This document shows, piece by piece, positions 1 through 4,374 of a stretch of 6,128 bases of DNA (position 1 is the stretch's first letter; every line of letters starts with the position of its first letter). Below the pieces are notes generated by a model, which was not told where the DNA came from, ran no database searches, and saw only the letters and a program-made list of their open reading frames with translations. The DNA is taken from assembly GCA_938001995.1 (NCBI GenBank), contig CALLAV010000107.1, forward strand, positions 1 through 6,128. The letters run 5' to 3'. The DNA is from an uncultured Amylibacter sp. (GTDB lineage: Bacteria > Pseudomonadota > Alphaproteobacteria > Rhodobacterales > Rhodobacteraceae). The position numbers and the translations under genes are program-made.

Positions 1-23
1 TTTTACTCATTTTCAGGAAAATT

Positions 24-46
24 GACCTCTTGGTAATGAGGTTTTT
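24..46 (+). terminator. Possible rho-independent terminator of an upstream gene outside the window
   Basis: ACCTC (25-29) can pair with GAGGT (38-42) around an 8-nt loop, and the stem runs straight into a T-tract (42-46). A competing fold pairs GGTAA (32-36) with TTACC (45-49). The stem is only 5 bp, with a possible extra G·U pair, so the hairpin is weak. Its position ahead of a new plus-strand gene run suits the end of a previous transcript, but the upstream gene is not visible. Confidence 0.3.
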
Positions 47-58
47 ACCCAACCCTGC

Positions 59-87
59 TTGACTCCAACCCACTAAACACCTAGACG
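59..87 (+). promoter_or_regulatory. Weak sigma70-like promoter candidate for the methyltransferase-ffh operon
   Basis: TTGACT (59-64) is a good -35 match. TAGACG (82-87) lies 17 nt downstream and matches the -10 consensus at only three positions. A second TTGACC (22-27) has no better -10 partner. This is the only stretch before the gene run with room for a promoter, so its place is sensible. The sequence match alone is modest. Confidence 0.3.
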
Positions 88-200
88 ACCCTCAATCCAT
101 TGGAAGCATCAGCCTTCCGGTCTCAGGATCGCCATCCATCAGCGAGTTTCGCCCATGGGTGTAATTGTCGTATGAAACCGTCTGTGGGACCCAGACAGAT

Positions 201-207
201 GAGAAAG
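201..207 (+). promoter_or_regulatory. Shine-Dalgarno-like site favouring the methyltransferase start at 214
   Basis: GAGAAAG lies 6 nt before the ATG at 214. The earlier in-frame starts (TTG 100, ATG 172, ATG 199) have no comparable purine-rich site at proper spacing, apart from a poor GGGA ahead of 199. This is the main reason for choosing 214. Confidence 0.4.
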
Positions 208-213
208 CCGTGC

Positions 214-894
214 ATGCAAATCGCTGTCCGCCCTTATGAAATAGCTGATCAAACGCTCGAGGACACTCTTGAACGTATGGTTGGCCCGCAGGGTAAATGG
301 CGGGAAACCCGCGATGTGCAGCTTGGGATGATTGAACGGCTTGGAATCCAGCCCGATATGTCCTTCGCCGACATTGGGTGTGGAACTTTGCGCGCTGGTT
401 TGCCGCTTATCGGGTTTTTGGATGCGGGAAAGTACTTTGGCATTGATGTGAACGACAAATCCATCGCCCTTGGCAAAGATTTGGTGGACCGTTTCGCGCT
501 GACAGAAAAGGCACCGACGCTGCTGCACAGCACAACCTTTGGCGCAGACGAAATTTCACCGTCCCAAAAAATGGATCGTATTTGGTCCTATCAGGTTGCG
601 ATCCATCTGTTCGAAGATCAGGTTCGTGCTCTTTTGACTTCCATTGCAAAAATGCTTGCTTCAAACGGCAAGGCATGGGTCAGCGTGATTATTGAAGGGA
701 CCGGAAATGACTTTTCCCAAATTGGTGATTGGTCAGGATTCCCTGTGAGTAAATGCGGCAGCGGTTTTTTCAAAAGCGCAAGCCAATCCGCTGGCCTTTC
801 TTTCGAAGTGCTCGGAACGTTGGGCGATTATGGCCTCCCACAGGATCGCGGTGGTGCTGGCTATACTCTTGTGCAACTTACAAAGCTGAATTGA
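214..894 (+). CDS. Class I SAM-dependent methyltransferase, substrate unknown
   Basis: A Rossmann-fold methyltransferase of 226 residues from the chosen ATG. What is seen: the SAM-binding motif I FADIGCGTLRAG (residues 51-62); the acidic end of the second strand in YFGID (74-78); a motif IV-like stretch MDRIWSYQVAIHL (120-132); and a post-motif segment LASNGKAWVSVI (149-160). There is no signal peptide or membrane segment, so it should be cytoplasmic. The reading frame is open back to a TTG at 100, but residues before the ATG at 214 look like translated non-coding DNA (Cys, Ser and His rich, no fold), and 214 has the best ribosome site; ATG 172 or 199 remain possible. The stop lies 7 nt before ffh, so the two are probably co-transcribed. 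The fold does not tell whether the substrate is RNA, protein or a small molecule; a role in translation or SRP biology would be a guess from position only. Confidence 0.8.
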   Translation: MQIAVRPYEIADQTLEDTLERMVGPQGKWRETRDVQLGMIERLGIQPDMSFADIGCGTLRAGLPLIGFLDAGKYFGIDVNDKSIALGKDLVDRFALTEKAPTLLHSTTFGADEISPSQKMDRIWSYQVAIHLFEDQVRALLTSIAKMLASNGKAWVSVIIEGTGNDFSQIGDWSGFPVSKCGSGFFKSASQSAGLSFEVLGTLGDYGLPQDRGGAGYTLVQLTKLN

Positions 895-901
895 GGTCGA
901 T

Positions 902-2413
902 ATGTTTGAATCACTCTCCGACCGCCTCTCTGGCGTCTTTGACAAACTCACCAAACAAGGTGCGTTGTCCGAAGCTGATGTATCCACCGCCCTGCGCGAA
1001 GTTCGTGTTGCGCTGCTCGAAGCAGACGTTTCCCTGCCAGTAGCGCGCGATTTCATCAAGGCCATTCAGGACAAAGCCACGGGCCAGAACGTCACCAAAT
1101 CCGTGACACCGGGCCAACAAGTTGTGAAAATCGTTCACGACGAAATGGTGCATTTCCTGTCGGGTGATGATGCGAACGCTGGCACGCTGAAGGTCGACAA
1201 TCCGCCTGCGCCGATCCTGATGGTCGGTCTGCAAGGCTCTGGTAAAACAACAACAACCGCGAAACTCGCCAAGCGCCTGAACGAGCGCGAAAAGAAGCGT
1301 GTTTTGATGGCCTCGCTCGACACCAACCGCCCTGCGGCGATGGAACAGTTGGCGATTTTGGGTTCACAGATTGGCGTTGATACGCTGCCGATCATCAAGG
1401 GTGAAACACCTGTTCAGATCGCAAAACGTGCAAAACAGCAGGCGACGCTGGGTGGCTATGACGTTTACATGCTCGACACGGCGGGCCGTCTGCACATCGA
1501 CGAAGAGCTGATCCAACAAGCTGCGGAAGTGCGCGATGTGGCACAGCCCCGTGAAACACTGTTGGTGGTGGATGGCCTCACAGGCCAAGACGCGGTGAAT
1601 GTTGCCACAGAATTTGACGACAAAATTGGCGTCAGCGGCGTTGTCCTCACCCGTATGGACGGCGACGGGCGCGGCGGTGCGGCCTTGTCCATGAAGGCCG
1701 TTACAGGCAAGCCCATCAAATTCGTCGGGCTCGGCGAAAAGATGGACGCGCTCGAAGAGTTTCACCCAGAACGGGTTGCAGGCCGCATCCTTGGCATGGG
1801 CGATATCGTTTCCCTTGTGGAAAAAGCCCAAGAAACCATCGAGGCTGAACAAGCCGAGCGCATGATGAAGCGCATGTCCAAAGGTCAGTTCAACATGAAC
1901 GACCTTAAAGGCCAGCTGGAACAGATGAAAAAGATGGGCGGCATGGAAGGCATCATGGGGATGATGCCGGGCATGAAAAAAATGGCGAAGCAGGTCGAGG
2001 AATCTGGCATGGACGACAGCGTCTTTAACCGCCAGATCGCCTTGATCAATTCCATGACCAAGAAAGAACGTGCCAACCCTAAGCTGCTGCAAGCCAGCCG
2101 CAAAAAACGCATCGCTGCAGGTGCGGGTTTGCAAGTGTCCGAGTTGAACCAACTGATGAAAATGCACCGTCAAATGGCGGACATGATGAAGAAGATGGGC
2201 AAAATGGGCAAAGGTGGCATGCTCAAGCAAGCCATGAAGGGCATGATGGGCAAAGGCGGCCTTCCGGGCGGAATGCCAGGCGATATGGATCCGAAACAAT
2301 TGGAAGCAGCGGCCAAGCAGATGGGCGCGAAAATGCCCGGTGGTGGTTTGCCAGGTTTGGGCGGCGGTATGGGTTTGCCCCCTGGGTTGTCAGGGTTTGG
2401 TAAAAAGAAATGA
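902..2413 (+). CDS. ffh: Signal recognition particle protein Ffh (SRP54 GTPase)
   Basis: Ffh binds 4.5S RNA and signal sequences of nascent inner-membrane proteins, and docks with FtsY at the membrane in a GTP-controlled cycle. The 503 residues show the full NG-M layout. The helical N domain is roughly 1-95. The GTPase domain has P-loop GLQGSGKTT (109-117), DTNRPAA (140-146), DTAGR (192-196), TRMDGDGRGG (250-259) and GLGEK (276-280). The Met-rich M domain starts near 320, with a flexible finger loop at about 342-357 and the RNA-binding helix-turn-helix around SRKKRIAAGAG (399-409). A tail rich in Met, Gly, Lys and Pro runs from about 430 to 503, making the protein some 50 residues longer than E. 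coli Ffh (about 453). GAGG at 893-896 lies 5 nt before the ATG and overlaps the methyltransferase stop. The 3' end overlaps the acetyltransferase start by ATGA. No 4.5S RNA gene is visible in the window. Confidence 0.98.
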   Translation: MFESLSDRLSGVFDKLTKQGALSEADVSTALREVRVALLEADVSLPVARDFIKAIQDKATGQNVTKSVTPGQQVVKIVHDEMVHFLSGDDANAGTLKVDNPPAPILMVGLQGSGKTTTTAKLAKRLNEREKKRVLMASLDTNRPAAMEQLAILGSQIGVDTLPIIKGETPVQIAKRAKQQATLGGYDVYMLDTAGRLHIDEELIQQAAEVRDVAQPRETLLVVDGLTGQDAVNVATEFDDKIGVSGVVLTRMDGDGRGGAALSMKAVTGKPIKFVGLGEKMDALEEFHPERVAGRILGMGDIVSLVEKAQETIEAEQAERMMKRMSKGQFNMNDLKGQLEQMKKMGGMEGIMGMMPGMKKMAKQVEESGMDDSVFNRQIALINSMTKKERANPKLLQASRKKRIAAGAGLQVSELNQLMKMHRQMADMMKKMGKMGKGGMLKQAMKGMMGKGGLPGGMPGDMDPKQLEAAAKQMGAKMPGGGLPGLGGGMGLPPGLSGFGKKK

Positions 2414-2934
2414 CCCTCACCAACGCCCCCACACTGGAAACAGACCGCTTGATCCTGCGCGGACCACAGGTTTCGGATTTTGATCCGTTGGCCGTGTTCT
2501 ATGCGTCTGAGTATTGCGCGGGTTTTGGTGGCCCGATGAAACGGGACGACGCGTGGCGTTGGTTTGCGCTCAACATCGGCCATTGGCACATTCACGGCTA
2601 CGGCTATTTTTCCATTGTCGAAAAGGCGTCGGGCAAACATGTCGGCCTTTCTGGCATTTGGAATCCTGATGGTTGGCCAGAACCCGAACTCGGGTACGCG
2701 CTGTTCCAAGAATTTGAAGGCAAAGGCATCGCCTATGAGGCGTCTGTTCGCACGCGCCAGTGGGCCTATTCCGACCTTGGTTTTAAAACACTGTCCTCGC
2801 ATATTGTGCCAGACAACACACGTTCCATGGCACTCGCAACGCGTCTTGGTGCTGTCTACGAGTCTAGTTACCAAAACCCGCACATGGGCGAAGACCAGAT
2901 TTTCCGTCATCCAGCACCGGAGGCATTGGCATGA
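2410..2934 (+). CDS. GNAT family N-acetyltransferase (RimJ/RimL-like)
   Basis: A 174-residue single-domain acetyltransferase that should transfer acetyl from acetyl-CoA to an amine. The opening TLETDRLILRGP (8-19) is the usual first strand of the Acetyltransf_3 (RimJ/RimL-like) subgroup. PELGYAL (92-98) followed by QEFEGKGIAYEA (100-111) is the acetyl-CoA pyrophosphate-binding motif A. PDNTRSMALATRLGAV (134-149) is the typical Asn/Ser motif B with the family's LGA turn. The start is fixed by an ATGA overlap with the ffh stop (2410-2413), without a strong Shine-Dalgarno, which suggests translation by reinitiation after ffh. Its own stop overlaps the chorismate mutase start in the same way. RimJ and RimL acetylate ribosomal protein N-termini, and this gene sits between SRP and S16 genes, but that target is inference; many members act on small molecules. 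Confidence 0.88.
   Translation: MTLTNAPTLETDRLILRGPQVSDFDPLAVFYASEYCAGFGGPMKRDDAWRWFALNIGHWHIHGYGYFSIVEKASGKHVGLSGIWNPDGWPEPELGYALFQEFEGKGIAYEASVRTRQWAYSDLGFKTLSSHIVPDNTRSMALATRLGAVYESSYQNPHMGEDQIFRHPAPEALA
2919..2923 (+). promoter_or_regulatory. Strong ribosome binding site of chorismate mutase inside the acetyltransferase end
   Basis: GGAGG lies 7 nt before the ATG at 2931, within the last codons of the acetyltransferase. It supports the overlapping start and gives chorismate mutase its own initiation as well as coupling. Confidence 0.65.
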
Positions 2935-3227
2935 CCGATACTGTCCAGAAAGCCGCTGAAATTCTCAAGGAGCATCGCGATAGCATTGATCGTCTTGATG
3001 CGATCCTCGTCTACACATTGGGCGAGCGGTTCAAACACACACAGGCCGTGGGCAAGCTAAAAGCGACCCATGACCTCCCGCCATCTGATCCAACCCGTGA
3101 AGCAGGTCAAATCGAACGTCTCGAAGATTTGGCTAAACGGGCGGATCTTGATCCCGAATTCGCCAAGAAGTTCCTGAACTTCATCATCAGCGAAGTAATC
3201 CAACACCACAAACAACACCAATCTTGA
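2931..3227 (+). CDS. Chorismate mutase, AroQ type, monofunctional
   Basis: Converts chorismate to prephenate, the branch point to phenylalanine and tyrosine, in the cytosol. The 98 residues form one all-helical AroQ domain with no fused prephenate dehydratase or dehydrogenase, as is usual in alphaproteobacteria. Aligning by eye to the mutase domain of E. coli PheA, the active-site positions R11, R28, K39, D48, R51 and E52 correspond to R16, R33, K44, D53, R56 and E57. The last helix (FLNFIISEVIQHHKQ) places His or a nearby Gln where E. coli has Q88. Being the only mutase domain in the window, it probably feeds general Phe/Tyr synthesis rather than a secondary pathway, but the rest of the genome is unseen. 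The start overlaps the acetyltransferase stop by ATGA and has a good GGAGG. The stop codon lies inside the first arm of the hairpin set ahead of rpsP. Confidence 0.93.
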   Translation: MTDTVQKAAEILKEHRDSIDRLDAILVYTLGERFKHTQAVGKLKATHDLPPSDPTREAGQIERLEDLAKRADLDPEFAKKFLNFIISEVIQHHKQHQS

Positions 3228-3266
3228 GGGAAATCCCTCAATTCAGTTTTGAGGCATCCGCCTCGA
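3224..3266 (+). promoter_or_regulatory. Tandem hairpins with alternative pairing ahead of rpsP
   Basis: Four arms can be read directly. Arm 1 TTGAGGG (3224-3230) pairs perfectly with arm 2 CCCTCAA (3235-3241) around the loop AAAT. Arm 3 TTGAGGC (3249-3255) pairs with arm 4 GCCTCGA (3260-3266), with one G·U, around the loop ATCC. Arm 2 can instead pair with arm 3 (3236-3241 with 3249-3254, 6 bp, 7-nt loop), which excludes both hairpins. Arm 1 contains the chorismate mutase stop codon, so a terminating ribosome would mask arms 1 and 2. Neither hairpin is followed at once by a clean U-run (the nearest is TTTT at 3247-3250), so a standard terminator is doubtful. It could be an attenuator, an RNA-processing site or a ribosomal-protein control element. 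Confidence 0.45.
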
Positions 3267-3275
3267 GCGCCATTT

Positions 3276-3281
3276 AAGGAG
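3276..3281 (+). promoter_or_regulatory. Strong rpsP ribosome binding site
   Basis: AAGGAG lies 8 nt before the ATG at 3290, the best match in the window, as expected for a highly expressed ribosomal protein. It lies outside the hairpin arms, so it should be free in either fold. It favours 3290 over the second in-frame ATG at 3296. Confidence 0.75.
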
Positions 3282-3289
3282 AAAACACC

Positions 3290-3724
3290 ATGGCAATGAA
3301 GATCAGACTGGCCCGCGGCGGCTCTAAGAAACGTCCATTTTACCGCGTTGTGGCTGCAGACAGCCGCATGCCACGCGATGGCCGTTACATCGAAAAGCTG
3401 GGCACATATAACCCACTGCTCGCCAAAGACGACGAAGCCCGCGTTCAGTTGAACATGGAACGCGTTCAATACTGGCTCGGCGAAGGCGCACAGCCAACAG
3501 ACCGCGTATCTCGTTTCCTCGAGGCCGCTGGCGTTGTTGAGAAAACAGAACGTGCCAACATGAAAAAAGGCGAGCCAGGCAAGAAAGCCGTAGAGCGCGC
3601 TGAAGAGAAAGCACAAAAAGCAGCAGACGCTGCCGAAGCTGCCAAAGCACCAGCAGAAGAGCCTGCTGTAGAAGAAGCACCTGCAGAAGAAGCTGCAGCT
3701 GAAGAAGAAGCGAAAGCTGAGTAA
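3290..3724 (+). CDS. rpsP: 30S ribosomal protein S16 with extended acidic tail
   Basis: S16 is an early-binding protein of the small ribosomal subunit that stabilises the 16S rRNA 5' domain. Residues 1 to about 85 are the conserved domain: [20 protein letters not shown], then [23 protein letters not shown] and the [12 protein letters not shown] helix. The protein is 144 residues, against about 80 in E. coli. The extra part starts with a Lys-rich linker (about 91-112) and ends in an Ala/Glu-rich low-complexity stretch (about 113-144). Longer, charged S16 tails are known in alphaproteobacteria, so this is probably a lineage trait; the tail has no recognisable domain. A 62-nt gap with hairpins precedes it, and bluB follows 20 nt downstream with no terminator seen between them. 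The common partners rimM and trmD do not follow. Confidence 0.97.
   Translation: MAMKIRLARGGSKKRPFYRVVAADSRMPRDGRYIEKLGTYNPLLAKDDEARVQLNMERVQYWLGEGAQPTDRVSRFLEAAGVVEKTERANMKKGEPGKKAVERAEEKAQKAADAAEAAKAPAEEPAVEEAPAEEAAAEEEAKAE
3640..3721 (+). repeat. rpsP: Low-complexity GCA/GAA codon repeat in the rpsP 3' end
   Basis: Alternating Ala and Glu codons give imperfect repeats such as GAAGAAGC, with CTGCAG twice (3681-3686 and 3693-3698) around AAGAAG. The stretch is coding and encodes the acidic S16 tail. Such tracts can change length by slippage, so strains may differ here. Confidence 0.6.
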
Positions 3725-3744
3725 TCAGTGAAAGGACCGGCTTG

Positions 3745-4374
3745 ATGCGCGAATTTTCGTCTGATTTTCGGTCCGAGTTTTTTGATCTCTTGAAGTGGCG
3801 CCGCGATGTGCGCCACTTCAAAACTGACCCTATCCCCCAAGACAGTCTTACCGAATGCTTCGAGGCGTTTCGCCTTGCGCCCTCTGTTGGCCTGTCCGAG
3901 CCGTGGCGTATTGTGCATTTGTCTACTGATGATGTGCGGGCCAAGGCCTATGCCAATTTTAAGGCGCAGAACGACAAGGCATTGTCTGGATACAGCGGCG
4001 ATCAGGCAAAGAAATACGCCGATCTGAAACTTGCTGGCATGAAAGAAGCACCCGAACAATTCGCCATCTTTTGCGATGACAGCACGACAAAGGGTTCGGG
4101 CCTTGGCGCATCCACAATGAACGAAGCGCGGCGCTATTCGGTGGTGTCCGCCATTATGTCGTTCTGGTTGATTGCACGGGCCCATTCGCTGGGGCTTGGC
4201 TGGGTGTCAATCCTCGATCCCGCACAACTGTGCCGTGATCTGGATGTGCCAGACGATTGGACGCTGGTCGCCTATCTGTGCGTTGGGTATCCCGAGGAAG
4301 AAAGCCTCCAGCCAGAGCTGGAAGCCAAAGGCTGGGAAGACCGCTCAGACGTTTTACAGATCATCGACCGTTAG
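3745..4374 (+). CDS. bluB: 5,6-dimethylbenzimidazole synthase BluB
   Basis: BluB uses O2 to break down reduced FMN into 5,6-dimethylbenzimidazole, the lower ligand of cobalamin; it is an unusual nitroreductase-fold enzyme that consumes its flavin. The 209 residues show family hallmarks: LLKWRRDVRHF (15-25), where D21 should match the catalytic Asp (D32 in Sinorhizobium BluB); APSVGLSEPWRI (45-56); DLKLAGMKEAPEQ (93-105); GLGASTMNEARRYSVVSAI (119-137); and GLGWVSILDP (150-159), where S155 should match the catalytic Ser (S167). These matches separate it from ordinary nitroreductases. ATG 3745 is chosen over the adjacent TTG 3742, with AAGGA (3732-3736) 8 nt upstream. It lies 20 nt after rpsP and is probably co-transcribed; that gap is too short for a cobalamin riboswitch. 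No other cobalamin gene is visible. Its stop overlaps that of the convergent ABC gene by 4 nt. Confidence 0.92.
   Translation: MREFSSDFRSEFFDLLKWRRDVRHFKTDPIPQDSLTECFEAFRLAPSVGLSEPWRIVHLSTDDVRAKAYANFKAQNDKALSGYSGDQAKKYADLKLAGMKEAPEQFAIFCDDSTTKGSGLGASTMNEARRYSVVSAIMSFWLIARAHSLGLGWVSILDPAQLCRDLDVPDDWTLVAYLCVGYPEEESLQPELEAKGWEDRSDVLQIIDR
4295..4335 (-). terminator. Weak terminator-like hairpin for the ABC exporter, inside bluB
   Basis: CCAGCC (4308-4313) and GGCTGG (4330-4335) form a 6-bp stem with a 16-nt loop. Read on the minus strand, the stem is followed by a pyrimidine-rich stretch with short T-runs, AGGCTTTCTTCCT. It lies 36 nt past the ABC stop, where that transcript would need to end. 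The loop is long and the T-tract broken, and the bases are also bluB coding sequence, so chance is a fair alternative. Confidence 0.2.

Noticed and set aside
180..196. Hairpin GTCTG/CAGAC before the methyltransferase start, considered as a riboswitch or small RNA
   Set aside because: Only 5 bp with a 7-nt loop, and no match to any SAM riboswitch or SRP RNA core that I can recall (the conserved 4.5S GGAAGGAAGCAGCC-like loop is absent).
100..213. Upstream extension of the methyltransferase from TTG 100, or from ATG 172 or 199
   Set aside because: The extra residues look like translated non-coding DNA, and no good ribosome site precedes these starts; 214 has one. A start at 172 or 199 cannot be ruled out.
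1364..2299. Long minus-strand open frame opposite ffh
   Set aside because: The His-, Phe- and Leu-rich product is the usual antisense shadow of a Met/Lys-rich gene; no domain, no ribosome site, and ffh is certain on the other strand.
2170..2910. Minus-strand open frame across the ffh end and the acetyltransferase
   Set aside because: It runs across two well-supported genes, has a composition typical of reverse-complement coding sequence and shows no recognisable motif.
3717..3728. CTGA/TCAG mini-hairpin over the rpsP stop codon as a terminator
   Set aside because: Only 4 bp with no T-tract; it would not end transcription before bluB.
3725..3744. Cobalamin riboswitch ahead of bluB
   Set aside because: The gap is only 20 nt and no B12-box-like sequence is seen; the riboswitch needs far more space.
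3466..4185. Minus-strand open frame across rpsP and bluB
   Set aside because: Its Ala/Ser-rich stretch is the complement of the rpsP GCA/GAA repeat; both plus-strand genes are firmly identified.
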